Assembly (NCBI GenBank): GCA_946902985.2
Contig: OX336388.2
Coordinates: 135,233,846-135,297,845 of the forward strand
Direction of reading: 5' to 3'
From: Meconema thalassinum
Lineage: Eukaryota > Arthropoda > Insecta > Orthoptera > Tettigoniidae
DNA: 64,000 nucleotides
Part shown: positions 1 through 15,280 of the stretch, piece after piece
Layout of the letters: every line of letters begins with the position of its first letter
Numbering within the stretch: the first letter of the stretch is position 1
Notes under the pieces: generated by a model
Database searches by the model: none
The model's input: the letters and a program-made list of their open reading frames with translations, nothing else
Told to the model about the DNA's origin: nothing
Program-made: the position numbers and the translations under genes

Positions 1-310
1 CATCCACATCCGCACGACTGTCATCCACATTCGCACGACTGTCATCCACATTCGCACGACTGTTATCCACATTCGCACGACTGTTATCCACATCCGCACG
101 ACTGTCATCCACATCCACCCCACATTCGCACGACTGTTATCCACATTCGCACGACTGTTATCCACATCCGCACGACTGTTATCCTCATCCGCACGACTGT
201 TATCCACATCCGCACGACTGTCATCCACATCCGCACGACTGTTATCCACATTCGCACGACTGTTATCCACATTCGCACGACTGTTATCCACATCCGCACG
301 ACTGTTATCC

Positions 311-669
311 ACATCCACCCCACATCCGCACGACTGTCATCCACATCCGCACGACTGTTATCCACATCCGCACGACTGTTATCCACATTCGCACGACTGT
401 CATCCACATTCGCACGACTGTTATCCACATCCACCCCACATCCGCACGACTGTCATCCACATCCGCACGACTGTTATCCACATCCGCACGACTGTTATCC
501 ACATTCGCACGACTGTCATCCACATTCGCACGACTGTTATCCACATCCACCCCACATCCGCACGACTGTCATCCACATCCGCACGACTGTTATCCACATC
601 CGCACGACTGTTATCCACATTCGCACGACTGTCATCCACATTCGCACGACTGTTATCCACATCCACCCC
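311..669. repeat. 116-bp higher-order repeat block 1 (5A+B)
   Basis: The 11-bp module ACATCCACCCC occurs at 311, 427, 543 and 659, exactly 116 bp apart. That equals five 21-bp units plus one 11-bp module. The order of C/T variants inside successive 116-bp units is the same, so the amplified unit was the 116-mer and not the 21-mer. Confidence 0.9.
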
Positions 670-1242
670 ACATCCGCACGACTGTCATCCACATCCGCAC
701 GACTGTCATCCACATTCGCACGACTGTTATCCACATTCGCACGACTGTTATCCACATCCGCACGACTGTCATCCACATTCGCACGACTGTTATCCACATC
801 CGCACGACTGTCATCCACATCCGCACGACTGTCATCCACATTCGCACGACTGTTATCCACATCCGCACGACTGTCATCCACATCCGCACGACTGTTATCC
901 ACATCCGCACGACTGTCATCCACATTCGCACGACTGTTATCCACATCCGCACGACTGTCATCCACATCCGCACGACTGTCATCCACATCCGCACGACTGT
1001 TATCCACATCCGCACGACTGTCATCCACATCCGCACGACTGTTATCCACATCCGCCCCACATCCGCACGACTGTTATCCGCATCCGCACGACTGTTATCC
1101 ACATCCGCACGACTGTTATCCACATTCGCACGACTGTCATCCACATCCGCACGACTGTTATCCACATCCACCCCACATCCGCACGACTGTCATCCACATC
1201 CACCCCACATCCGCACGACTGTTATCCACATCCGCACGACTG

Positions 1243-1720
1243 TCATCCACATCCACCCCACATTCGCACGACTGTTATCCACATTCGCACGACTGTTATC
1301 CACATCCGCACGACTGTTATCCACATCCGCACGACTGTTATCCACATCCGCACGACTGTTATCCACATCCGCCCCACATCCGCACGACTGTCATCCACAT
1401 CCGCACGACTGTTATCCACATCCGCACGACTGTTATCCACATTCGCACGACTGTCATCCACATTCGCACGACTGTTATCCAGATCCACCCCACATCCGCA
1501 CGACTGTCATCCACATCCGCACGACTGTTATCCACATCCGCACGACTGTTATCCACATTCGCACGACTGTCATCCACATTCGCACGACTGTTATCCACAT
1601 CCACCCCACATCCGCACGACTGTCATCCACATCCGCACGACTGTTATCCACATCCGCACGACTGTTATCCACATTCGCACGACTGTCATCCACATTCGCA
1701 CGACTGTTATCCACATCCAC
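1243..1720. repeat. 116-bp higher-order repeat block 2
   Basis: Successive 116-bp units with the 5A+B layout. One B module carries a private variant (CAGATCCACCCC near 1,480-1,491). The same variant recurs 5,594 bp downstream near 7,075, so blocks 2 and 4 are copies of one another. Confidence 0.85.
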
Positions 1721-4700
1721 CCCACATCCGCACGACAGTCATCCACATTCGCACGACTGTCATCCACATCCGCACGACTGTCATCCACATTCGCACGACT
1801 GTTATCCACATCCGCACGACTGTTATCCACATTCGCACGACTGTTATCCACATCCGCACGACTGTTATCCACATTCGCACGACTGTTATCCACATTCGCA
1901 CGACTGTCATCCACATTCGCACGACTGTTATCCACATTCGCACGACTGTTATCCACATTCGCACGACTGTCATCCACATTCGCACGACTGTTATCCACAT
2001 CCGCACGACTGTCATCCACATCCGCACGACTGTTATCCACATCCGCACGACTGTCATCCACATTCGCACGACTGTTATCCACATTCGCACGACTGTTATC
2101 CACCCCACATCCGCACGACTGTTATCCACATTCGCACGACTGTTATCCACATCCGCACGACTGTTATCCACATCCGCACGACTGTCATCCACATCCGCAC
2201 GACTGTCATCCACATCCACCCCACATCCGCACGACTGTTATCCACATCCGCACGACTGTTATCCACATCCGCACGACTGTTATCCACATTCGCACGACTG
2301 TTATCCACATCCGCACGACTGTTATCCACATCCGCACGACTGTTATCCACATCCGCACGACTGTCATCCACATTCGCACGACTGTCATCCACATTCGCAC
2401 GACTGTTATCCACATCCGCACGACTGTCATCCACATCCGCACGACTGTCATCCACATTCGCACGACTGTCATCCACATCCGCACGACTGTCATCCACATT
2501 CGCACGACTGTCATCCACATTCTCACGACTGTTATCCACATTCGCACGACTGTTATCCACATCCGCACGACTGTCATCCACATCCGCACGACTGTCATCC
2601 ACATTCGCACGACTGTCATCCACATTCGCACGACTGTTATCCACATTCGCACGACTGTTATCCACATCCGCACGACTGTCATCCACATTCGCACGACTGT
2701 TATCCACATCCGCACGACTGTCATCCACATCCGCACGACTGTCATCCACATTCGCACGACTGTCATCCATATTCGCACGACTGTCATCCACATCCGCACG
2801 ACTGTCATCCACATTCGCACGACTGTTATCCACATCCGCACGACTGTCATCCACATCCGCACGACTGTCATCCACATTCGCACGACTGTTATCCACATCC
2901 GCACGACTGTCATCCACATCCGCACGACTGTTATCCACATCCGCACGACTGTCATCCATATTCGCACGACTGTTATCCACATCCGCACGACTGTCATCCA
3001 CATCCGCACGACTGTTATCCACATCCGCACGACTGTTATCCACATCCGCACGACTGTTATCCACATCCACCCCACATCCGCACGACTGTCATCCACATCC
3101 GCACGACTGTTATCCACATCCGCACGACTTTTATCCACATCCGCACGACTGTTATCCACATCCGCACGACTGTTATCCACATCCACCCCACATCCGCACG
3201 ACTGTCATCCACATCCGCACGACTGTTATCCACATCCGCACGACTTTTATCCACATCCGCACGACTGTTATCCACATTCGCACGACTGTCATCCACATCC
3301 GCACGACTGTTATCCACATCCGCACGACTGTTATCCACATTCGCACGACTGTTATCCACATCCGCACGACTGTTATCCACATACGACTGTTATCCACATT
3401 CGCACGACTGTTATCCACATCTGCACGACTGTTATCCACATTCGCACGACTGTTATCCACATTCGCACGACTGTCATCCACATTCGCACGACTGTTATCC
3501 ACATCCGCACGACTGTTATCCACTTTCGCACGACTGTCATCCACATCCGCACGACTGTCATCCACATTCGCACGACTGTCATCCACATTCGCACGACTGT
3601 CATCCACATCCGCACGACTGTTATCCACATTCGCACGACTGTTATCCACATCCGCACGACTGTTATCCACATCCGCACGACTGTCATCCACATTCGCACG
3701 ACTGTCATCCACATCCGCACGACTGTCATCCACATTCGCACGACTGTTATCCACATCCGCACGACTGTCATCCACATCCGCACGACTGTCATCCACATTC
3801 GCACGACTGTTATCCACATTCGCACGACTGTTATCCACATCCGCACGACTGTCATCCACATTCGCACGACTGTTATCCACATCCGCACGACTGTCATCCA
3901 CATCCGCACGACTGTCATCCACATTCGCACGACTGTTATCCACATTCGCACGACTGTTATCCACATCCGCACGACTGTCATCCACATCCGCACGACTGTC
4001 ATCCACATTCGCACGACTGTCATCCGCATTCGCACGACTGTTATCCACATCCGCACGACTGTCATCCACATTCGCACGACTGTCATCCACATCCGCATGA
4101 CTGTCATCCACATCCGCACGACTGTCATCCACATTCGCACGACTGTTATCCACATCCGCACGACTGTCATCCACATCCGCACGACTGTCATCCACATCCG
4201 TACGACTGTTATCCACATCCGCACGACTGTCATCCACATTCGCACGACTGTTATCCACATCCGCACGCCTGTCATCCACATCCGCACGACTGTTATCCAC
4301 ATCCGCACGACTATTCCACATTCGCACGACTGTTATCCACATCCGCACGACTGTCATCCACATCCGCACGACTGTCATCCACATTCGCACGACTGTTATC
4401 CACATTCGCACGACTGTTATCCACATCCGCACGACTGTTATCCACATCCGCACGACTGTCATCCGCATTCGCACGACTGTCATCCACATTCGCACGACTG
4501 TTATCCACATTCGCACGACTGTCATCCACATCCGCACGACTGTCATCCACATTCGCACGACTGTCATCCACATCCGCACGACTGTCATCCACATTCGCAC
4601 GACTGTCATCCACATCCGCACAACTGGCATCCACATCCGCACGACTGTTATCCACATTCGCACGACTGTTATCCACATTCGCACGACTGTTATCCACATT

Positions 4701-5993
4701 CGCACGATTGTTATGCACATCCGCACGACTGTCATCCACATCCGCACGACTGTCATCCACATCCGCACGACTGTTATCCACATCCGCACGACTGTTATCC
4801 ACATCCGCACGACTGTTAACCACATCCGCACGACTGTTATCCACATCCGCACGACTGTTATCCACATCCGCACGACTGTTATCCACATCCGCACGACTGT
4901 CATCCACATTCGCACGATTGTCATCCACATTCGCACGACTGTTATCCACATCCGCACGACTGTCATCCACATCCGCACGACTGTCATCCACATTCGCACG
5001 ACTGTTATCCACATCCGCACGACTGTCATCCACATCCGCACGACTGTCATCCACATCCTCACGACTGTTATCCACATCCGCACGACTGTCATCCACATTC
5101 GCACGACTGTTATCCACATCCGCACGACTGTTATCCACATTCGCACGACTGTTATCCACATCCGCACGACTGTTATCCACATTCGCACGACTGTTATCCA
5201 CATTCGCACGACTGTTATCCACATCCGCACGACTGTTATCCACATTCGCACGACTGTTATCCACATTCGCACGACTGTCATACACATCCGCACGACTGTT
5301 ATCCACATCCGCACGACTCTTATCCACATTCGCACGACTGTCATACACATCCGCACGACTGTTATCCACATCCGCACGACTGTCATCCACATCCGCACGA
5401 CTGTCATCCACATTCGCACGACTGTTATCCACATCCGCACGACTGTCATCCACATCCGCACGACTGTCATCCACATCCGCACGACTGTCATCCACATTCG
5501 CACGACTGTCATCCACATCCGTACGACTGTCATCCACATCCGCACGACTGTCATCCACATCCGCACGACTGTTATCCACATCCGCCCCACATCCGCACGA
5601 CTGTTATCCGCATCCGCACGACTGTTATCCACATCCGCACGACTGTTATCCACATTCGCACGACTGTCATCCACATCCGCACGACTGTTATCCACATCCA
5701 CCCCACATCCGCACGACTGTCATCCACATCCACCCCACATCCGCACGACTGTTATCCACATCCGCACGACTGTTATCCACATCCGCACGACTGTCATCCA
5801 CATCCACCCCACATTCGCACGACTGTTATCCACATTCGCACGACTGTTATCCACATCCGCACGACTGTTATCCACATCCGCACGACTGTTATCCACATCC
5901 GCACGACTGTCATCCACATCCGCACGACTGTTATCCACATTCGCACGACTGTTATCCACATCCGCACGACTGTTATCCACATCCGCACGACTG

Positions 5994-6358
5994 TTATCCA
6001 CATCCACCCCACATCCGCACGACTGTCATCCACATCCGCACGACTGTTATCCACATCCGCACGACTGTTATCCACATTCGCACGACTGTCATCCACATTC
6101 GCACGACTGTTATCCACATCCACCCCACATCCGCACGACTGTCATCCACATCCGCACGACTGTTATCCACATCCGCACGACTGTTATCCACATTCGCACG
6201 ACTGTCATCCACATTCGCACGACTGTTATCCACATCCACCCCACATCCGCACGACTGTCATCCACATCCGCACGACTGTTATCCACATCCGCACGACTGT
6301 TATCCACATTCGCACGACTGTCATCCACATTCGCACGACTGTTATCCACATCCACCCC
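5994..6358. repeat. 116-bp higher-order repeat block 3
   Basis: Three successive 116-bp units (five 21-bp units plus one 11-bp module) with identical internal variant order, like block 1. Confidence 0.85.
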
Positions 6359-6836
6359 ACATCCGCACGACTGTCATCTCTATCCGCACGACTGTCATCC
6401 ACATTCGCACGACTGTTATCCACATTCGCACGACTGTTATCCACATCCGCACGACTGTCATCCACATTCGCACGACTGTTATCCACATCCGCACGACTGT
6501 CATCCACATCCGCACGACTGTCATCCACATTCGCACGACTGTTATCCACATCCGGACGACTGTCATCCACATCCGCACGACTGTTATCCACATCCGCACG
6601 ACTGTCATCCACATTCGCACGACTGTTATCCACATCCGCACGACTGTCATCCACATCCGCACGACTGTTATCCACATCCGCACGACTGTTATCCACATCC
6701 GCACGACTGTTATCCACATTCGCACGACTGTCATCCACATCCGCACGACTGTTATCCACATCCACCCCACATCCGCACGACTGTCATCCACATCCACCCC
6801 ACATCCGCACGACTGTTATCCACATCCGCACGACTG

Positions 6837-7200
6837 TCATCCACATCCACCCCACATTCGCACGACTGTTATCCACATTCGCACGACTGTTATCCACATC
6901 CGCACGACTGTTATCCACATCCGCACGACTGTTATCCACATCCGCACGACTGTTATCCACATCCACCCCACATCCGCACGACTGTCATCCACATCCGCAC
7001 GACTGTTATCCACATCCGCACGACTGTTATCCACATTCGCACGACTGTCATCCACATTCGCACGACTGTTATCCAGATCCACCCCACATCCGCACGACTG
7101 TCATCCACATCCGCACGACTGTTATCCACATCCGCACGACTGTTATCCACATTCGCACGACTGTCATCCACATTCGCACGACTGTTATCCACATCCACCC
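6837..7200. repeat. 116-bp higher-order repeat block 4, duplicate of block 2
   Basis: The same 5A+B layout and the same private CAGATCC variant as block 2, at a constant offset of 5,594 bp. This indicates a segmental copy event inside the array. Confidence 0.8.
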
Positions 7201-8127
7201 CACATCCGCACGACTGTCATCCACATCCGCACGACTGTTATCCACATCCACCCCACATCCGCACGACTGTCATCCACATTCGCACGACTGTCATCCACAT
7301 CCGCACGACTGTCATCCACATTCGCACGACTGTTATCCACATCCGCACGACTGTTATCCACATTCGCACGACTGTTATCCACATCCGCACGACTGTTATC
7401 CTCATTCGCACGACTGTTATCCACATTCGCACGACTGTCATCCACATTCGCACGACTGTTATCCACATTCGCACGACTGTTATCCACATTCGCACGACTG
7501 TCATCCACATTCGCACGACTGTTATCCACATCCGCACGACTGTCATCCACATCCGCACGACTGTCATCCACATTCGCACGACTGTTATCCACATTCGCAC
7601 GACTGTTATCCACCCCACATCCGCACGACTGTTATCCACATTCGCACGACTGTTATCCACATCCGCACGACTGTTATCCACATCCGCACGACTGTCATCC
7701 ACATCCGCACGACTGTCATCCACATCCACCCCACATCCGCACGACTGTTATCCACATCCGCACGACTGTTATCCACATTCGCACGACTGTTATCCACATC
7801 CGCACGACTGTTATCCACATCCGCACGACTGTCATCCACATTCGCACGACTGTTATCCACATTCGCACGACTGTTATCCACATCCGCCCGACTGTCATCC
7901 ACATCCGCACGACTGTCATCCACATTCGCACGACTGTCATCCACATCCGCACGACTGTCATCCACATTCGCACGACTGTCATCCACATCCGCACGACTGT
8001 CATCCACATTCGCACGACTGTCATCCACATTCGCACGACTGTTATCCACATTCGCACGACTGTTATCCACATCCGCACGACTGTCATCCACATCCGCACG
8101 ACTGTCATCCACATCCGCACGACTGTC

Positions 8128-10515
8128 ATCCACATTCGCACGACTGTTATCCACATCCGCACGACTGTCATCCACATTCGCACGACTGTTATCCACATCC
8201 GCACGACTGTCATCCACATCCGCACGACTGTCATCCACATTCGCACGACTGTCATCCATATTCACACGACTGTTATCCACATCCGCACGACTGTCATCCA
8301 CATTCGCACGACTGTCATCCACATCCGCACGACTGTCATCCACATCCGCACGACTGTCATCCACATTCGCACGACTGTTATCCACATCCGCACGACTGTC
8401 ATCCACATCCGCACGACTGTCATCCACATCCGCACGACTGTCATCCACATCCGCACGACTGCCATCCACATCCGCACGACTGTTATCCACATTCGCACGA
8501 CTGTCATCCACGTTCGCACGACTGTCATCCACATCCGCACGAATGTTATCCACATTCGCACGACTGTTATCCACATCCGCACGACTGTTATCCACATTCG
8601 CACGACTGTCATCCACATCCGCACGACTGTCATCCACATCCGCACGACTGTCATCCACATCCGCACGACTGTCATCCACATTCGCACGACTGTTATCCAC
8701 ATCCGCACGACTGTCATCCACATTCGCACGACTGTTATCCACATCCGCACGACTGTCATCCACATCCGCACGACTGTCATCCACATTCGCACGACTGTCA
8801 TCCACATTCGCACGACTGTTATCCACATTCGCACGACTGTTATCCACATCCGCACGACTGTCATCCACATTCGCACGACTGTCATCCACATCCGGACGAC
8901 TGTCATCCACATTCGCACGACTGTTATCCACATTCGCACGACTGTTATCCACATTCGCACGACTGTTATCCACATCCGCACGACTGTCATCCACATTCGC
9001 ACGACTGTTATCCACATCCGCACGACTGTCATCCACATCCGCACGACTGTCATCCACATTCGCACGACTGTTATCCACATCCGCACGACTGTCATCCACA
9101 TCCGCACGACTGTTATCCACATCCGCACGACTGTCATCCACATTCGCACGACTGTTATCCACATCCGCACGACTGTCATCCACATCCGCACGACTGTTAT
9201 CCACATTCGCACGACTGTTATCCACCCCACATCCGCACGACTGTTATCCACATTCGCACGACTGTTATCCACATCCGCACGACTGTCATCCACATTCGCA
9301 CGACTGTCATCCACATTCGCACGACTGTTATCCACATCCGCACGACTGTCATCCACATTCGCACGACTGTCATCCACATCCGCACGACTGTTATCCACAT
9401 CCGCACGACTGTCATCCACATTCGCACGACTGTCATCCACATCCGCACGACTGTCATCCACATCCGCACGACTGTTATCCACATTCGCACGACTGTCATC
9501 CACATTCGCACGACTGTTATCCACATCCGCACGACTGTTATCCACATCCGCACGACTGTCATCCACATCCGCACGACTGTTATCCACATTCGCACGACTG
9601 TCATCCACATCCGCACGACTGTTATCCACATTCGCACGACTGTTATCCACATTCGCACGACTGTTATCCACATTCGCACGTCTGTTATCCACATTCGCAC
9701 GACTGTCATCCACATTCGCACGACTGTTATCCACATTCGCACGACTGTCATCCACATCCGCACGACTGTTATCCACATCAGCACGACTGTCATCCACATT
9801 CGCACGACTGTTATCCACATCCGCACGACTGTCATCCACATCCGCACGACTGTTATCCACATCCGCACGACTGTTATCCACATTCGCACGACTGTTATCC
9901 ACATCCGCACGACTGTCATCCACATCCGCACGACTGTTATCCACATTCGCACGACTGTTATCCACATTCGCACGACTGTTATCCACATTCGCACGACTGT
10001 CATCCACATCCGCACGACTGTGATCCACATCCGCACGACTGTCATCCACATTCGCACGACTGTTATCCACATCCGCACGACTGTTATCCACATCCGCACG
10101 ACTGTCATCCACATCCGCACGACTGTTATCCACATCCGCACGACTGTTATCCACATTCGCACGACTGTTATCCACATCCGCACGACTGTCATCCACATCC
10201 GCACGACTGTTATCCACATTCGCACGACTGTCATCCACATTCGCACGACTGTTATCCACCCCACATCCGCACGACTGTTATCCACATCCGCACGACTGTC
10301 ATCCACATCCGCACGACTGTTATCCACATTCGCACGACTGTTATCCACATTCGCACGACTGTTATCCACATCCGCACGACTGTTATCCACATCCGCACGA
10401 CTGTTATCCACCCCGCATCCGCACGACTGTTATCCACATCCGCACGACTGTTATCCACATCCGCACGACTGTTATCCACATCCGCACGACTGTTATCCAC
10501 ATCCGCACGACTGTT
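8128..10515. repeat. 2,388-bp higher-order repeat, copy 1
   Basis: 113 full 21-bp units plus three 5-bp stubs (at about 9,222, 10,256 and 10,408) give 2,388 bp. The order of all private variants recurs at +2,388 and +4,776. Examples are the CATATTCACACG unit near 8,258, CCATCC near 8,461, the CGTTCG unit, the AATGTT unit and CCGGACG near 8,893. Left of 8,128 the variant order no longer matches copy 2, which fixes the start. Confidence 0.9.
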
Positions 10516-12903
10516 ATCCACATTCGCACGACTGTTATCCACATCCGCACGACTGTCATCCACATTCGCACGACTGTTATCCACATCCGCACGACTGTCA
10601 TCCACATCCGCACGACTGTCATCCACATTCGCACGACTGTCATCCATATTCACACGACTGTTATCCACATCCGCACGACTGTCATCCACATTCGCACGAC
10701 TGTCATCCACATCCGCACGACTGTCATCCACATCCGCACGACTGTCATCCACATTCGCACGACTGTTATCCACATCCGCACGACTGTCATCCACATCCGC
10801 ACGACTGTCATCCACATCCGCACGACTGTCATCCACATCCGCACGACTGCCATCCACATCCGCACGACTGTTATCCACATTCGCACGACTGTCATCCACG
10901 TTCGCACGACTGTCATCCACATCCGCACGAATGTTATCCACATTCGCACGACTGTTATCCACATCCGCACGACTGTTATCCACATTCGCACGACTGTCAT
11001 CCACATCCGCACGACTGTCATCCACATCCGCACGACTGTCATCCACATCCGCACGACTGTCATCCACATTCGCACGACTGTCATCCACATCCGCACGACT
11101 GTCATCCACATTCGCACGACTGTTATCCACATCCGCACGACTGTCATCCACATCCGCACGACTGTCATCCACATTCGCACGACTGTCATCCACATTCGCA
11201 CGACTGTTATCCACATTCGCACGACTGTTATCCACATCCGCACGACTGTCATCCACATTCGCACGACTGTCATCCACATCCGGACGACTGTCATCCACAT
11301 TCGCACGACTGTTATCCACATTCGCACGACTGTTATCCACATTCGCACGACTGTTATCCACATCCGCACGACTGTCATCCACATTCGCACGACTGTTATC
11401 CACATCCGCACGACTGTCATCCACATCCGCACGACTGTCATCCACATTCGCACGACTGTTATCCACATCCGCACGACTGTCATCCACATCCGCACGACTG
11501 TTATCCACATCCGCACGACTGTCATCCACATTCGCACGACTGTTATCCACATCCGCACGACTGTCATCCACATCCGCACGACTGTTATCCACATTCGCAC
11601 GACTGTTATCCACCCCACATCCGCACGACTGTTATCCACATTCGCACGACTGTTATCCACATCCGCACGACTGTCATCCACATTCGCACGACTGTCATCC
11701 ACATTCGCACGACTGTTATCCACATCCGCACGACTGTCATCCACATTCGCACGACTGTCATCCACATCCGCACGACTGTTATCCACATCCGCACGACTGT
11801 CATCCACATTCGCACGACTGTCATCCACATCCGCACGACTGTCATCCACATCCGCACGACTGTTATCCACATTCGCACGACTGTCATCCACATTCGCACG
11901 ACTGTTATCCACATCCGCACGACTGTTATCCACATCCGCACGACTGTCATCCACATCCGCACGACTGTTATCCACATTCGCACGACTGTCATCCACATCC
12001 GCACGACTGTTATCCACATTCGCACGACTGTTATCCACATTCGCACGACTGTTATCCACATTCGCACGTCTGTTATCCACATTCGCACGACTGTCATCCA
12101 CATTCGCACGACTGTTATCCACATTCGCACGACTGTCATCCACATCCGCACGACTGTTATCCACATCAGCACGACTGTCATCCACATTCGCACGACTGTT
12201 ATCCACATCCGCACGACTGTCATCCACATCCGCACGACTGTTATCCACATCCGCACGACTGTTATCCACATTCGCACGACTGTTATCCACATCCGCACGA
12301 CTGTCATCCACATCCGCACGACTGTTATCCACATTCGCACGACTGTTATCCACATTCGCACGACTGTTATCCACATTCGCACGACTGTCATCCACATCCG
12401 CACGACTGTGATCCACATCCGCACGACTGTCATCCACATTCGCACGACTGTTATCCACATCCGCACGACTGTTATCCACATCCGCACGACTGTCATCCAC
12501 ATCCGCACGACTGTTATCCACATCCGCACGACTGTTATCCACATTCGCACGACTGTTATCCACATCCGCACGACTGTCATCCACATCCGCACGACTGTTA
12601 TCCACATTCGCACGACTGTCATCCACATTCGCACGACTGTTATCCACCCCACATCCGCACGACTGTTATCCACATCCGCACGACTGTCATCCACATCCGC
12701 ACGACTGTTATCCACATTCGCACGACTGTTATCCACATTCGCACGACTGTTATCCACATCCGCACGACTGTTATCCACATCCGCACGACTGTTATCCACC
12801 CCGCATCCGCACGACTGTTATCCACATCCGCACGACTGTTATCCACATCCGCACGACTGTTATCCACATCCGCACGACTGTTATCCACATCCGCACGACT
12901 GTT
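10516..12903. repeat. 2,388-bp higher-order repeat, copy 2
   Basis: Same unit order as copy 1, with breaks at about 11,610, 12,644 and 12,796. The only difference I noticed is a C at 11,082 where copies 1 and 3 have T (8,694 and 13,470). Confidence 0.9.
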
Positions 12904-15280
12904 ATCCACATTCGCACGACTGTTATCCACATCCGCACGACTGTCATCCACATTCGCACGACTGTTATCCACATCCGCACGACTGTCATCCACATCCGCA
13001 CGACTGTCATCCACATTCGCACGACTGTCATCCATATTCACACGACTGTTATCCACATCCGCACGACTGTCATCCACATTCGCACGACTGTCATCCACAT
13101 CCGCACGACTGTCATCCACATCCGCACGACTGTCATCCACATTCGCACGACTGTTATCCACATCCGCACGACTGTCATCCACATCCGCACGACTGTCATC
13201 CACATCCGCACGACTGTCATCCACATCCGCACGACTGCCATCCACATCCGCACGACTGTTATCCACATTCGCACGACTGTCATCCACGTTCGCACGACTG
13301 TCATCCACATCCGCACGAATGTTATCCACATTCGCACGACTGTTATCCACATCCGCACGACTGTTATCCACATTCGCACGACTGTCATCCACATCCGCAC
13401 GACTGTCATCCACATCCGCACGACTGTCATCCACATCCGCACGACTGTCATCCACATTCGCACGACTGTTATCCACATCCGCACGACTGTCATCCACATT
13501 CGCACGACTGTTATCCACATCCGCACGACTGTCATCCACATCCGCACGACTGTCATCCACATTCGCACGACTGTCATCCACATTCGCACGACTGTTATCC
13601 ACATTCGCACGACTGTTATCCACATCCGCACGACTGTCATCCACATTCGCACGACTGTCATCCACATCCGGACGACTGTCATCCACATTCGCACGACTGT
13701 TATCCACATTCGCACGACTGTTATCCACATTCGCACGACTGTTATCCACATCCGCACGACTGTCATCCACATTCGCACGACTGTTATCCACATCCGCACG
13801 ACTGTCATCCACATCCGCACGACTGTCATCCACATTCGCACGACTGTTATCCACATCCGCACGACTGTCATCCACATCCGCACGACTGTTATCCACATCC
13901 GCACGACTGTCATCCACATTCGCACGACTGTTATCCACATCCGCACGACTGTCATCCACATCCGCACGACTGTTATCCACATTCGCACGACTGTTATCCA
14001 CCCCACATCCGCACGACTGTTATCCACATTCGCACGACTGTTATCCACATCCGCACGACTGTCATCCACATTCGCACGACTGTCATCCACATTCGCACGA
14101 CTGTTATCCACATCCGCACGACTGTCATCCACATTCGCACGACTGTCATCCACATCCGCACGACTGTTATCCACATCCGCACGACTGTCATCCACATTCG
14201 CACGACTGTCATCCACATCCGCACGACTGTCATCCACATCCGCACGACTGTTATCCACATTCGCACGACTGTCATCCACATTCGCACGACTGTTATCCAC
14301 ATCCGCACGACTGTTATCCACATCCGCACGACTGTCATCCACATCCGCACGACTGTTATCCACATTCGCACGACTGTCATCCACATCCGCACGACTGTTA
14401 TCCACATTCGCACGACTGTTATCCACATTCGCACGACTGTTATCCACATTCGCACGTCTGTTATCCACATTCGCACGACTGTCATCCACATTCGCACGAC
14501 TGTTATCCACATTCGCACGACTGTCATCCACATCCGCACGACTGTTATCCACATCAGCACGACTGTCATCCACATTCGCACGACTGTTATCCACATCCGC
14601 ACGACTGTCATCCACATCCGCACGACTGTTATCCACATCCGCACGACTGTTATCCACATTCGCACGACTGTTATCCACATCCGCACGACTGTCATCCACA
14701 TCCGCACGACTGTTATCCACATTCGCACGACTGTTATCCACATTCGCACGACTGTTATCCACATTCGCACGACTGTCATCCACATCCGCACGACTGTGAT
14801 CCACATCCGCACGACTGTCATCCACATTCGCACGACTGTTATCCACATCCGCACGACTGTTATCCACATCCGCACGACTGTCATCCACATCCGCACGACT
14901 GTTATCCACATCCGCACGACTGTTATCCACATTCGCACGACTGTTATCCACATCCGCACGACTGTCATCCACATCCGCACGACTGTTATCCACATTCGCA
15001 CGACTGTCATCCACATTCGCACGACTGTTATCCACCCCACATCCGCACGACTGTTATCCACATCCGCACGACTGTCATCCACATCCGCACGACTGTTATC
15101 CACATTCGCACGACTGTTATCCACATTCGCACGACTGTTATCCACATCCGCACGACTGTTATCCACATCCGCACGACTGTTATCCACCCCGCATCCGCAC
15201 GACTGTTATCCACATCCGCACGACTGTTATCCACATCCGCACGACTGTTATCCACATCCGCACGACTGTTATCCACATCC
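12904..15280. repeat. 2,388-bp higher-order repeat, copy 3 (lacks about 11 bp)
   Basis: Same unit order, with breaks at about 13,998, 15,032 and 15,184. It ends just before the terminal B module (15,275-15,285) and the two divergent edge modules. The three copies therefore reach almost exactly to the array edge. Confidence 0.9.
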
